In this document: piece by piece, positions 1 to 11,779 of the stretch | How positions within the stretch are numbered: position 1 is the stretch's first letter | Layout of the letters: each line of letters starts with the position of its first letter | Source of the DNA: Umbelopsis isabellina | Lineage: Eukaryota > Mucoromycota > Umbelopsidomycetes > Umbelopsidales > Umbelopsidaceae | NCBI GenBank assembly: GCA_016758905.1 | Contig: JAEPQZ010000007.1 | Location: forward strand, 1,271,079 to 1,335,078 | Reading direction: 5' to 3' | Length of the DNA stretch: 64,000 nt | The notes under the pieces: model-generated | What the model saw: the letters and a program-made list of their open reading frames with translations, nothing else | What the model was told of the DNA's origin: nothing | Databases searched by the model: none | Translations under genes and position numbers: made by a program

Positions 1-882
1 AGCTTGCGGAATGTTGCAGGCAATAAAACAACATGGAAATTTTCTTACTTTGCTCGAGCTTCCGCCTTTTTCAATTTTTCTAAAGAATCGCCATACTCTG
101 CACCCTTGGCCGTGTAAATACTAGCCATGCCAGCCTTCAGCATCTCCATGGAAACATTACGCCGTATCCAATAAAAGGGCCACCGCCGCAAATGCGCCAT
201 AGCAACCTGTTTCCAATTAGCTCCATATCGCTAAATTGTATCATTTATAACTGTTAACCTTACCACGCGTTCGTATCTATCTCTACTGTACAATTCCAAG
301 TGAACCTTTTTATTCAACGACATTTTGGAAAGGAAATCCTTTGATTCGGCTGAGTAAGGTTGAGCGGGCATGCCAAAGTGAGCACCTTCTGGTGCATCAA
401 CACCGGCCAATCGAATATGGATGGTTTGGTCTTTCAGATCTAAAAACAATGTGAATTACTTTAGTCTTTGTTCTAACGTGAGCTCATCATCATCATCATC
501 ATCATCATCGCAGTCTCTAAGTTGTACCTTTTTTCGCAGTCGGAACATGTCTGAGCCAACCCCAACCAATACCAGGAGTATGGTATACACGAAAGTTGTC
601 GCTGTCGCCAACAGACACCACCTTTCCCTTGATCTTTTTCTGCTTCTGAAATACTTGAGGTGGTATATGGGCTGCTGTAGGGTAGCGTTTTCCGACGATT
701 AGGCGAAACAACCCTATTGATGCAGGTATACCTATGGCAGCGGCTGCCACACTCCAACCAATGGGAGCGTCGTGCATTTCTTGTGGGATAGCCTGCAATG
801 TTTTCTCAATTACATTTGTCGTCTTCTGTTCCTCTTGCCCGAACAGTGTTTTCCACCAGGGTTGATCATCGTCGCTTCGCAT
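1..882 (-). CDS. LCL3: LCL3-like staphylococcal-nuclease (SNase) domain protein, partial
   Basis: Probable membrane-anchored mitochondrial nuclease of the fungal LCL3 family. The first ATG is at 882; it is followed by a hydrophilic head (QPWWKTLF), one hydrophobic segment ([20 protein letters not shown]) and the SNase fold starting at [17 protein letters not shown]. Exons read 882-528, 439-264 and from 206 downward. The joins restore [22 protein letters not shown] and [14 protein letters not shown]. Conserved SNase parts seen are RLAGVDAPE, the AQPYSAES helix and RDRYERVV. The codon after KAEARAK is TAA at 42-44, but a GTAAGA donor overlaps it, so a further exon beyond the window is likely and the C-terminus is probably missing. 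The intron at 440-527 carries a (TCA)n run. Family assignment is firm; the 3' structure is uncertain. Confidence 0.85.
485..509. repeat. (TCA)n microsatellite in an LCL3 intron
   Basis: About eight TCA trinucleotides in a row, lying inside the first intron of the LCL3-like gene. Read in the wrong frame they give poly-Met or poly-Ser, which explains spurious ORFs here. Confidence 0.9.
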
Positions 883-1018
883 CTCCAACAGGGCAACCGA
901 TCTGGACCGGGAATTCAATTTGTTGGCCAGAAGGCAACGACAATTTTTGGCTGGCTTTACAACTTCAGTTTTTTTATTTTTTTGGGTTCCTTTGTTTAAT
1001 TGACCTTTTGAAAACTCA

Positions 1019-2409
1019 ATGGCAGCAAGGGCAGGCACCAGAGCCCTGTTGAATGCTACTATTCGCTCTGGCCTCGGTCGACGCTATGTCTGCGCACAAC
1101 AGCTACCCCGTAAAACCTTGGTCATTCCTTCCTCATATACCGACATTCAGGCATTCAACAACTTCCCTTCGTCTTTCAGACTGTTTGCTCGGTGTGTTTC
1201 AACTGGAAAGCCACAGCAATATAGAACGCTGTCATTTTACAAGTTTCAGCCTATAGATGCTAGCCGTTTGACTGAGCTTCGGCTGGACATGCTCAAGGAT
1301 CTGCAAGCTATGGGGATTGTCGGCCGCATCTATATTGCATCTGAAGGTATTAACGCTCAGATGTCCTGTCCGCAACAACACTTGGGCCAATTGAAAAGGT
1401 ATATTGAGAACAAGTTGAACCCTATATTTGGGGAGCTTATGGATCTCAATTTGGGCACCGAGCACTCACGATCGTTCCGGACATTACATGTTCGTATCCG
1501 CAAGCAGTTGGTGTCGGACGGGATGAAAAATGGTGCATATGATCTTTCATTACAACCCTCGCATCTTCACCCGAAAGATTGGCACGAAAAATTGGCTAAA
1601 GCGAAAGAGTCGGGCAAGAATCCGGTCATCATTGATATGCGTAATCATTATGAAAGTCAAATTGGCTATTTCGAAGGGGCTATCAAACCAGATGTCGAGA
1701 CATTCAAAGGTAGTATGAAAGCGATGAATGACATTACTCGAGGCCTTCCCAAGAATCAAGAGATCTACATGTATTGCACAGGTGAATATAAATACGGTAG
1801 TGGTCTTAACCGACACGACAAGTCACTAATGTAATATTTTGCTTGATAGGTGGCATCCGATGTTCTAAAGCTGGTGCCATTCTTAGATCAGCCGGCGGCT
1901 TTGAGACTGTTCACATGGTGGCCGGAGGTATCACAGCTTACGGAAGATGGATGCAGGAACAGAAGGAGAAGCCCAAGTCACTCTTCAGAGGCAAAAATTT
2001 CACGTTTGATGCAAGGTTAGGGGAACGCATCTCGGAGGATGTATTGTCTCAGTGTCAAATATGCGGTGCAGAGTGTGACACTTTCACCAATTGTGTCAAT
2101 GCTTCTTGCAATCTGTTGTTAGTAGCATGCCCCAATTGTCGTACTCGCTTCAAGCACACGTGTGGTCAGCCAAAATGCTACAAGGTGGTGGTTGATTACT
2201 ACGGCAAAGGCGTCGGAAGATCATTCAAAAAACAAGGTGACTACAGCGAAAGAACCGTTGTTGGAACAGGTTCAAGTTGTGAACACCCACACGACAGAAG
2301 AATCCGAGCATCACAGGTGTTGGGTGAACCTGGCGAAATCCTGAAAAAATGGGAAACCTTGGGGATAGAGTTACCACCTGTCGACAAGCAAATTCATGAA
2401 GCCGCTTGA
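1019..2409 (+). CDS. TrhO/YceA-type tRNA uridine-34 hydroxylase, rhodanese domain, with N-terminal extension
   Basis: Belongs to the TrhO (YceA, UPF0176) family. In bacteria these enzymes perform oxygen-dependent hydroxylation of U34 in tRNA as the first step of wobble ho5U/cmo5U synthesis. Two exons, 1019-1781 and 1850-2409, give about 440 aa; the join restores the rhodanese active-site loop [12 protein letters not shown]. Order: about 70 residues rich in Arg, Ser and Ala with almost no acid, looking like a mitochondrial presequence; an N-terminal TrhO domain ([21 protein letters not shown]); the rhodanese domain ([20 protein letters not shown]); and a Cys-rich C-terminal part ([12 protein letters not shown]). 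Bacterial homologues are about 350 aa; the human relative is TSTD2. The start lies 136 bp from the divergent LCL3-like start. The mitochondrial location and tRNA substrate are inferred. Confidence 0.88.
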
Positions 2410-2569
2410 AGTAAGATAGCAATAGATTGAATTTGCCAGAAGGTTTTTACTAGATGTTTATATATTGTATGATAGCGACAAGAGAACCGAGATGTGCAAC
2501 ATTGTTTCTTTTAAAATTATTAAAACTAGACGAGAAAGAAAAAACCAAAGATAAAAAAAAAAAATCCAT

Positions 2570-4960
2570 TTAGTCTACAGGAATACAACGCATAGGTGCC
2601 TCGGGAGCACCACCGGCTGTCCACAATGAAATGGTAATGGCGGATGTATATATCATGGAAGCCATGCCAAAAACGATAAGGAAGATGTCTCCAGCTCTTT
2701 GGCGCCAATTGACAGCAATGGCTTTCATATGGAAAAGAGGTGGGAACAAGAAACCCAAGGGTATACAGCACGCCGAACCAATGATAGAGACGAACTTATC
2801 GAGATCCTGCAGAAAGTAATTTCTACCGCATTAGTGATATGCAAATCACCATCACATATATGCTACTTCCACTTACATTGGAACCTCCAATTGCAACAAT
2901 GGCGCAAACCACAACCATGCCGAATCTGAATAAATTCTTTTGCCATTTGACCAACAAGTTGTTTTTACCAGACAAAGTGAAAATTCCGTTCTCCATGATA
3001 CGGATGGCAGGGAAGAGTTGTAGTGGAATGGATAAACAGATAGCCATGGCGTATAGCAATTGGATCGTGTCGACTACGGCACTGTGGGCAGGCAGATTGA
3101 GAAGAATGACGGTCTCAACATCGTCACCGAAAGCTAGGTAAGATACAACACCAACGGACGTGAACAAAACGGTCATGAAGATCATGCTTCCTGTCAACAC
3201 CTTGGGAAACTTCTCGGGCTCCTTCATAGACTCGGCAATAGGTATAACTATAAGAATAATAACAGAAATCTAGTTATAGCATCTTTGATAGCACATCTAT
3301 CACTGGCATACTTTCTTACCTAGACCAATGCCTTCAAATGTGAAGACGGCAGTGCCAATGAAGAGCGGGAATGACTTGGGGTTTATGAACCATTGGACAT
3401 CACCAAAACCCTTTGTGACAAGTGTCAGTGTGTCGTAATAGTAAAGGTATGATAGTCCTAGGAGAATGAACACATCAGCAATCAGAGCAAAAACAGAGAG
3501 TTTCTGAATTTTTCTGATCATGGCCAACGGTACGAAGATGAACAATTGGCCCAAAATGAGCCAATGCAAGGCAATATCTGTCTTGCAGTTGGTAACAGAC
3601 AAGAGGAAAGCATGTGCATTCTGAGCAACAAACACCATGTAAGCACACACGAATCCAATCTACAAAAGGTAATCAAAAATTAGACAACCAAAACTGAATG
3701 TTACGAAGAGGAACAGTTGTCTGAAAGTACGTACTTGAGATATAGTGATGCTGAATAGAACAAACAATCTCATGTTTGGGCCGAACAACACGCCACCCAT
3801 ATCACCAAATGACACAGGAACCTTGTTCCTTGTTTCAACTAATAACAAGAAGGACCACAATGAAAGGCCAGCGATCAGTAGCATCACCGAAGTTGAGAAC
3901 ATAAGTCCACCATTAGAGAAGCTAAAATATACAGATATGTTCAATGAGCCATTTCTAAACATATTCAATACCCGCATTTTCACCAACTTACGCCTTGGGT
4001 AGAAACATGACGCCTGCAATGAGCACACCGAGTTAGCACAGGTAATAAGAAAGAATCAACGACTGTTGGAAAATAGGCCGATCGCTCGGTGACATATATG
4101 GTTGCACAAATATTGTCCCACGAGGTTTAAGCTTTCATAATGCACTCACCAGTACCGATAAAGGACTTTAGAAGCAAAAATACCGCCTTGGAAGGTGTGG
4201 TGGTGCCTTGCACTGGCTCTAGCTCACGTCCCGGCAGCAATGGTGTTTCTTCGTCCATACGAGCCAACAAATCCTCATCACCTTCGTCGTCTTCCAAATC
4301 TTCACCACCAAAGTGGCCATAGAGAGCCAGAAAGTCCATAAAACTATTCGTCATCCAGTTTGGAGGTCTTTCACCCTTGATAAGAGCCTGCTTGTAAACG
4401 TAATGTCTGCGAAAACCTCCCGGAGCTTTTAATTTCAGGAGGGCCGGATCCGACGGCTCTGCTCTAGGCATCGAGAACGATTGCGAACGTTTTCGTCGAG
4501 CTTCTTCTTGTTCAACGTTCTCGACGTATTTGTAAATACCATGTGTAATAGCTCCACCGGGTAATTGATGAAAACTACGAGCGTCGTCGGAATCGACGGC
4601 ATGCATGTGGGGTGAGGATCCTAACGAAGAAGATGGAGATCCTGTGGCTAAATGAAGCTTGACGACCTTTGCGATCTCCTCGTCAGGAAGATCTTCATGC
4701 TGATCATGATTACGAGTTGGAGTAGCGCTCCTAATACTGCGTTCGACTTCATGTCTGTTTGTAGTGTGGGCCAAACTTCGAGCTGGTGAGGAACTCAGGC
4801 GAGCCGTCAATTCCGCTCGATCGATAGAACTGGCCAGATTGTTAGGAGCATGGTTGCTGATTCGCAGAGAATAATCCTCTCTTCTTGAAGGACTATCGTT
4901 CTCGGTACTAAGAGGTCGTAAGTATGGGCTACTTGAGTTGCTTGGTTTTGGAGAGCCCAT
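2570..4960 (-). CDS. AVT3-type vacuolar amino-acid transporter (AAAP family)
   Basis: Amino acid/auxin permease family transporter resembling fungal vacuolar Avt3, which exports neutral amino acids from the vacuole. Start ATG at 4958-4960. The first exon encodes a long Ser-rich hydrophilic N-terminus with acidic stretches (GGEDLEDDEGDEDLL, DEETPLLPG) ending at SFIGTG. A tiny exon follows (GVMFLPKA, about 4009-3988), then exons carrying FSNGGLMFSTSV, IGFVCAYMVFVAQN, the FTFEGIGL motif and VIPIAESMKEPEKFP, typical of this family. About eleven hydrophobic segments are visible. The last exon ends APMRCIPVD before TAA at 2570-2572. Six exons in all, with boundaries inferred from GT-AG and frame. 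Convergent with TrhO: the two stops are 160 bp apart. Confidence 0.88.
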
Positions 4961-6286
4961 GGTCAAGGAACAAAAAGACAGCACTGCCGTAAACACCGTG
5001 ACTTTTCCGAAGCTTTATTGGCAAACTCCGAAAAGGGTAGAATTTCAATATGTTACCTGTGCGTCAGCAATCGGCACTAACCAAGTTGTTTGCGTGGAAA
5101 TATACATGGCACTTATAGCCGGTATTTTGTTCAATGCAAGTCTTTATGGCAACATAATCAAATTTTTTCTATTAAATTAATCAACGTTACAAAGGCTCTT
5201 TTAATGCGTTCGTCTTTACCTTTCACTGGACACCTTTGCCATATGACCGTAACCCATATCATAAATCACCTGCAGCAAAGACCAGCTGTTACCACACTTC
5301 CAATTTAAGGCTAATAAATGACAGAAAGATGGACTTTATTGAAGAAACAAAGATAGTTGATTTTCGATTCCATGTTTAATGATGCTTGATATATATGTGA
5401 TGGATATCAAAAGGTCTCGTACAAAGGATTTACCCAAGTATGAAAAACTCAATGCGCTAACTAGACGTTGTAAAATTGGGCAAACCTTATACATGTTTTG
5501 TGAAGTCATGTAGTTTTTGTTGTAACATTTTGTGCTTGTCTTACAAACAGAAACAAATGCAATTAGTATCATACGCATACTGATGTTGACTATCTGCTGC
5601 TAAATTTCACACACACGCAACTCATGAGCACCCTCATCACTATATACCAATCAACTTTTTTTACGTATTACCAGTAATTGAATGGTGAGAATCTCACAAT
5701 TGCTTCGCCAGTGGTATATCTATAAATGATCTAGAACATGGCTTCCATTTCAGGTGGGCTTTATGACACTAGGATGATATTTTCCGTCACCCAGGTACAT
5801 GATATTCTACCCGATTTGTTAGTTGCAAACCCTGTCAGTATAATGTAACTCTCGGACAATTACTGACTGATCAAAGACTGAGACAGAATGCGTTTTCAGA
5901 TGAGACTATACATTTAAAAAAGATTCACAATTTCTCAAATCGAGTGTCTCGATATTTCTGTACAAATGAAACTTTTCAAGCCTTCAGTATGGATGCATGG
6001 TCATCACTTGATCTGTTTTCAAGTATGATACATTGTGCTCAGGATCATGGGGGTAAGCTTGGGTTAGTACCAAAAAAGGCAATTCTGAACCTACTTCGCC
6101 TTTCGCCGAGGAGATATATCTTCACGATATGTAAAGCTGTTCAAGAACTTCTATTGAACAGACGGCGAATAAATGGATATCAACAAACAGCTTACAAACA
6201 AACTTTTAAGATTATTCGCCGTACTTAAATGATATGGAAGTCCTGGATGCAGTCAGACTTTGTTTGCCTCTTTCACTGGCTTTTTC
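4961..6286. other. Intergenic region without recognised gene (about 1.3 kb)
   Basis: Lies between the AVT3-like gene (-) and the GH17 gene (+), so it should hold both promoters. A 94-codon open frame near 5944-6228 shows no recognisable domain. A short palindrome (CTGTTCAA/TTGAACAG) occurs near 6138-6162. I see nothing else to annotate. Confidence 0.5.
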
Positions 6287-7634
6287 ATGTCTGATCAAAT
6301 TTCATATCCGAGCCGGGCTCACTCTCGGGCCCAATCTCGGGGATCCGGTGCGTCAACAGAAACGTTTATTAGTGATTCGCTTGCATCCAGCACTGTGGTC
6401 GAATCGATAGACTCTAGACCATCATCCAAACCATCAGAATGGCTGGCTGAACGACAACGATATTCCAAATGCACTCGAATTACCATGATCATCATCGGCG
6501 GCATCGTGTTATGTGCGCTGTGTGCCGGGTTGATTTACTGGATTGCCAGCTTTTATGCATTCCCGCCACATTACGAGACTGAGCATTCTGGCGTCCCCTA
6601 TCCAGAAGATCCAAAATCACTTAATACGACCATCATCAAGAATTCAGATTTGCATCAGTCTTTTTATGGTCTAGGATATACTCCCGGCGACACGCAATAT
6701 CCAACGTGCGGAGCGACACAAGGTGCGGTTTTAGAGGATATGAAAGTTCTTAGTCAGCTTACGACAAGATTGAGGATTTACGGTAAGTTGTTGGGGGGGA
6801 AAATTATTTCAGTGATTGGCAAAGCCAAAAGAATAGCACGCTGAGGTGCAGTCGGAAGGGTTACTAATGAGCTTCCTGCTTACTTTCAATCTCATTGTTT
6901 CAATTCGCTGCATTGGCTGAATAATGTTAGGAATGGATTGTCAAGCTGCGAATTATACTTTAAATGCCATTAGACTCTTGAATGTCAATATGACTACCCT
7001 TTTGACACTCTGGGTGGACGACAATGACTCAACCTATGAGCGACAATATAATACTCTTTTTGATATGATTGATGAATATGGAGCTTCTCAAATAGAAGCA
7101 GTATCTGTCGGGAATGAAGTGATCTATCGGAATCAATCGGCTGCCGGTAGTGTCGTTGAAAAGATTCGACAATTACGGGACGAATTCGCTCGGCGACAGA
7201 TTCGAATACCTGTTACTACGACTGACTTGGCCAATCTACTGGATGATGACGTGATAGCTTCTGAAGACGTGGTGATGGCTAATATTCATCCATTCTTTGG
7301 CGGTGTCAACATCTCAGAGGCTAGCAATTGGACTATGGGATTCGACCAAAGAGAATTAGTCAAGCCAGCTAAGGCTCAAAACAAGACTGAGACAGTCATT
7401 GCGGAAGTTGGTTGGCCAACCAGCGGCCAAGCAAATCAAGACAGTGTGCCATCTGTCGACAACTTACAAATATTTGTCAACGACTTTGTGTGTGACGCCA
7501 ACAAAGCAGGAATCAAATACTACTTTTTTGAAGCATTTGATGAACCTTGGAAGCGGAAGGAAAATGAATTGGAAGGAAGTTGGGGAATTATGGATGAAAA
7601 TCGTAACCTTAAAGTGAAGATTCCCGTATGTTAG
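6287..7634 (+). CDS. Membrane-anchored GH17 beta-1,3-glucanase/glucanosyltransferase-like protein
   Basis: Glycosyl hydrolase family 17 cell-wall enzyme acting on beta-1,3-glucan, predicted as a type II membrane protein. The first ATG (MSDQISYPSR) is at 6287. The first roughly 65 residues are Ser-rich and cytoplasmic, followed by a transmembrane segment (IIIGGIVLCALCAGLIYWIA). The catalytic domain starts at FYGLGYTPGDTQYPTCG. One intron, 6783-6930, joins RLRIY to GMDCQAANYTLNAI. The putative acid/base Glu is in VSVGNEVIYR and the nucleophile Glu in VIAEVGWPTSG, both intact. Several N-glycosylation sequons (NVNMTT, RNQSA, NWTMG) fit an extracellular face. The gene ends with LKVKIPVC; an AATAAAA element follows at about 7660. 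Similar to fungal Scw/Bgl2-type proteins with a membrane anchor. Confidence 0.9.
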
Positions 7635-7790
7635 CTATGAACTTTAGAATACATGGCAAAATAAAAATGAATTAAGTCATATTGATGTCTTGATTTCTTG
7701 ATTTCTTGATGCTATAACTTCATCGATTGCTGCCTGCAGGGAAACAACAAAGGTTTTGTCGGAGGTTTCACCGGTAGTCTCGTTAAACAG

Positions 7791-7798
7791 TATAAAAG
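7791..7798 (+). promoter_or_regulatory. TATA box of the alcohol dehydrogenase family gene
   Basis: TATAAAAG lies about 55 bp upstream of the ATG at 7851, a normal spacing for a fungal core promoter with a short leader. Confidence 0.5.
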
Positions 7799-7850
7799 TC
7801 CATGCATTAAATGTTTCATCGTCTTTATCTTTCTTGCTTTTACATTGATA

Positions 7851-9043
7851 ATGGTTCAAAAGATTAAAGCTATCGGTTTTGAGACTCCTGGAGACGTTAG
7901 TGTCCTCAAAAATGTCCAAATACATGATCCTTCTCCAGAATCGCAAGATGTGAAGATTCGCGTCATGGCTGTATCAGTCAACCCAGGTAAGCATTACGTT
8001 CAAAAGGTTATGCAGCACAGTAATGCATTGTTCGCAAAGGCTGAAAGCAGTGTCTCTTAGTGGATACAAAGTTGCGTCAAGGAGCCTTCGGTCCTCCGCA
8101 AAACCCACCTATGGTTCTGGGCTATGACGCGTCTGGTGTCGTCGAAGCTGTCGGTAACAAAGTGCAGCGCTTCAAAGTCGGTGATCAAGTCATGATGTCC
8201 GGTAGTCATGTTAGGCAAGGCACAAATGCAGAGTTCGTTATCGTGGATGAACGTCTAGTGGGTCGGAAGCCCGAGACTATGTCGCATCGGGAAACAGCCG
8301 CCTTGCCATTAGTGGGATTGACAGCTTGGGAAGGTAAGACAAGGCTGAAAGTCGGGGAGATCCAAAATTAGTCATAACCGCAAAGACGACTGATCATTTC
8401 CTGCTTTATCATTGCAGCTCTTGTAGAGAAGATGGGTATTCCAGAATCCAAGACACCTGTGGACAAGACCTTGCTGATTATTAATGGTGCTGGCGGAGTA
8501 GGATCATTTGCCTCTCAGTTGGCGCGCCATGTTCTTGGTTTTAAAACGGTTATTTCTACCGCAAGCCGACCCGAGACAATCGAATGGTGCAAGACCCAAG
8601 GTGCTACTCATACCATCAATCACAGAAAGCCCTTAAAAGAACAAATTGACGCCCTCGGTGCCACTGTGGACTATGCTTTAATTTGCTACGACACCAACAA
8701 ATATTTAGGCGAGCTGTGCGAGATTGTTCAACCACTTGGCCAAATCACCTCAATTGTTGAAGTCGATTCGAATATGCCACTTCAGGGTGGCATGTTGAAG
8801 GCTATCAGTTTCCATTGGGAATTTATGTTCTCGAAGCCAATGCATAATGTCGATCTACTGTCGCAGGGACTAGCTTTGGACAAGATTGCCCAATTTGTAG
8901 ACAGCGGTAAACTCAAGCGGTTGGACACAAAGGTTTACGACAATTTGACGTTAGAAAACTTGAAAGCCGCACATGAAGCGCTAGAAAGCGGAAAGGCTAT
9001 TGGTAAAATTGTACTAGAGGTGGGCAAAGGCTCATGGAACTAA
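7851..9043 (+). CDS. Zinc-binding alcohol dehydrogenase/quinone oxidoreductase family protein (MDR)
   Basis: Medium-chain dehydrogenase/reductase, NAD(P)H-dependent, close to the bacterial and fungal 'zinc-binding alcohol dehydrogenase family' and quinone-oxidoreductase branch; the substrate is unknown. Three exons, 7851-7986, 8061-8333 and 8418-9043; the joins restore SVNPVDTKLRQG and LTAWEALVEKMG. A GroES-like N-domain (MVLGYDASGVVEAVG, FKVGDQVMM) is followed by a Rossmann fold with the nucleotide motif GAGGVGSFASQLA and a typical C-terminal ESGKAIGKIVLEV. The Cys and Glu ligands of a catalytic zinc are not evident at the usual place (GYDASG instead of GHE), so it is probably a zinc-independent member. 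An AATAAAA signal lies near 9203. The 5' end overlaps the antisense open frame at 7677-7946, which I regard as spurious. Confidence 0.9.
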
Positions 9044-9337
9044 GTGATCACACAGCATAGATGACCCACTTTTGTCAACATACCTGAGTTCATCAATAGA
9101 TCCGAAATACGTTGGACTTGCATAGAGTGTTGTAAAAAAAAAAAAGGAATTAGTTGTGCGTGAGTTTTCACAGCGATATTGACCCCAATATGGAATAAGT
9201 AAATAAAACTAACGAATTTGTGTAAAGAATGCGTGTTTCGTGTGTGTATTTTATTGTATGGTATATTTGTACATATCTATGATGCTTTTGATTAAGATAG
9301 ATGATATATTTACACAAGATTATAAATTGCATGATTT

Positions 9338-11676
9338 TTAAGCATAGGCATCAACACCAGCCCAGTTGGCAGTTGCAAGCGGGCATTCATCGATGGAATC
9401 AGAATTATTGCCCCACCATTGAGAGAAATGAATCTCGTTGTTTTGAAGGGCAAAGAACAGCACAATACCGCAAATGGCAACACCCGAGTCCATGGCTGCG
9501 GAAATAACATAATTGTACTTTTGCCACCATGCCTTGAAGTACTTCTTAATGTAGAAGTTGAAAATAAATCCAAGAGCGACCCAAGTGGACATGAGTGAGG
9601 TGGGAGCTGGTGGATAAGGAGTAAGACCAAGGCAGACAACTGGGATGTTGATCTTGGCTACCCAGCTGGTTGGGTATTTGCGAGCCAAAAAGTAGAAAGG
9701 AATAGGCAGCAAGAAACCAATCAAGAGGAAGTAGGCAATGGGGTTATACAGAGTTCCAGCTTCAAAGAACTTGCCCGGGCCGATCAAACCCCAAATAACT
9801 GAACTGGCACCAAACAAACCAGCATTAGGGCAAGTGAATGGATAGGCTGCGTTGGTACAGATGTTTGGAATGGTGTTCATAAGGTACTGAGTGGTTCCAA
9901 GGGATACAAATGACGCGATGATGGTTCCAATAATTTGGAAAGTGAACATTTCACGGGGTGGGATCTTCATATAGTGTCCAAGTTTAAGATCTTGAGCAAA
10001 TAGCAAGGCTTGCTTACAAACAAGGTAACCATAAGTCTTGAAAATCATGTTTCCGATAGGATGACCGGGAGCAATAGCACCATAAACCCATTCAGTGATC
10101 ATGGAAATGGTTGGTTGTTGAGAAGTAATAGCGGTAACGATACCAATGGGCAAAAGCCAGACGAAAGCCATGATAACGGCAATGATCAAAGCCCACCATG
10201 GCATATCAGAGGGCCAGACGACAATAGTCACAAAGGACAAGGCCATGGAAACAACAAACAGAGCTGCATACCACCAATGAGGAACATCGGGGTAATGATC
10301 CATGAGTCGAGCGTGAATATCATCGTTAGCTTGCTTGGCGCTGCGAATACGGTCAAGCACTTCTTTGCCATTGTACAAAACGGTATGGGTAACGATAGCA
10401 CCCAAAGCGAGCAGGCCTTGACCATAGCAGATAGCGAAAAATCCAGTAATACGTACAGGTGAGTATTCTTCGTAAGCTGACTCATCGAGGAACTGTTCAG
10501 GAGTGAGGATTCTAGATCGGTTGTAGGCGTTGCCCCATTGATCATACTGGTTGGTGTTGTACATGGGAAAGAGTTTACTGTCGAAGGCGTTGGAATAGTA
10601 GACGGCAGGGATAATGATATAGATGAAGGCGACGAATCCAGCCAACATATTAGCTTGAACTACCCATGGGATGGCTAGAGGACTTGGCAACCAGGAAGTC
10701 ATTGTACTCCAATCCAGAGTAAAACTCAAGATACCAAGACCGTTAATACCACTACCAATCTGAGAGACTAGTACTGAATCCTTCTTGATCCAACAGATCC
10801 ATGAAATAGATGTAAGAACAGGCATAATGTAACCAGGGAAGAAGTACCAACAGAAAGAAATAGCAAACACAGTCAGGAACATCCTGTTACGAGACATGGA
10901 CAAACCGCGGACCGATTTTTCAGCCTGAGCAACGGCTTTAGGCACTTCACGATGCAAAGTGTGGAACAAGGTAGCGTTGACCAAGTTGATGGGCCACACC
11001 ATGGAAGCAGGACGAACCAAGAAGCGATGACAGATACCAGCAAACGCAAAGCCTAAGATACTGGTTGTCACCACAAGAAGAAAACCGCCGCCAAATCCCC
11101 AAGATTGATTATAATAGAGCTTTTGTACAACAATAATATCGATGGCGTCAAAAGAAGTGGCGGCTGCGTTTGCCATAACGGTAATCAAAACGTGCTCTTT
11201 AACGTTGAAAGGTCCACTGTTTAAAGAGTAAGTTTGGCCGAACAAGGTCATCTTCCAATTTGGTACAATCGAAGCCGATAAACGACCAGCAGGGTAGGCA
11301 AGCAATTGTACGACCAAGACTTTGATGGTGAGAGGGTTCTTACGGAACCAGAAGAACTGTAAAAATAAAAATAAAAATTTACAATTGTTTAAAAAATTCG
11401 TGCCACCATACAGTTCTTGACTATGATCGGTGCACATACCTGATTGCTGAAGGAAATGGCAGCCGAAAAAACGATGCCCCAAAACCATGCGCGGAAAGTA
11501 GCAGTGGGAAGAGATGTATCGTCGGTGGGAGGCACGGCACCGCGTACCTCTTCTATGGGAGAGTCTTCAACACTGAACTGGGAGTTCTTTTCGGTTTCTG
11601 AAGATTGATCGAAACCATCTTCTTGAAGTGAAGATGGTGGTGAAGAAGGCTTTTCACCGAAATCCTTTTTCTCCAT
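9338..11676 (-). CDS. OPT-family oligopeptide transporter
   Basis: Proton-coupled oligopeptide transporter of the plasma membrane, 751 aa, the usual size for fungal OPTs. Start ATG at 11674-11676; exon 1 is 11676-11440 and exon 2 is 11356-9338, with an 83-bp intron between SFSNQ and FFWFRKNPLTIKV. The hydrophilic acidic N-terminus contains SVEDSPIEEVRGAVPPTDD, characteristic of the family (EVR..V.P.DD). About a dozen or more hydrophobic segments follow, with family blocks such as NPFNVKEH-type SGPFNVKEHVLITVMANAA, PLAIPWVVQAN, PHWWYAALFV and LLPIPFYFLARKYP. It ends at ADWAGVDAYA-like TANWAGVDAYA. The gene is convergent with the alcohol dehydrogenase (stops 293 bp apart). Confidence 0.95.
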
Positions 11677-11768
11677 CGAAAAGTAAAATCGAAAAGTGAA
11701 AAAACGGTAAAGACTAAGGGACGACGAAAAGAGGGGAAAAAACTAAAGACTAAGTAAACGTGTTGATA

Positions 11769-11777
11769 CTTATATAC
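11769..11777 (-). promoter_or_regulatory. TATA box of the OPT transporter gene
   Basis: On the minus strand TATATAAG is found about 95 bp upstream of the OPT start codon, followed by an A-rich leader. Confidence 0.5.
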
Positions 11778-11779
11778 AC

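Noticed and set aside
883-1038. Upstream extension of the LCL3-like frame to 1038
   Set aside because: The codon at 1038 is GTG, not ATG, and it would overlap the TrhO start; ATG 882 is preferred.
5944-6228. 94-codon plus-strand frame upstream of the GH17 gene
   Set aside because: No domain and no supporting splice structure; probably promoter sequence.
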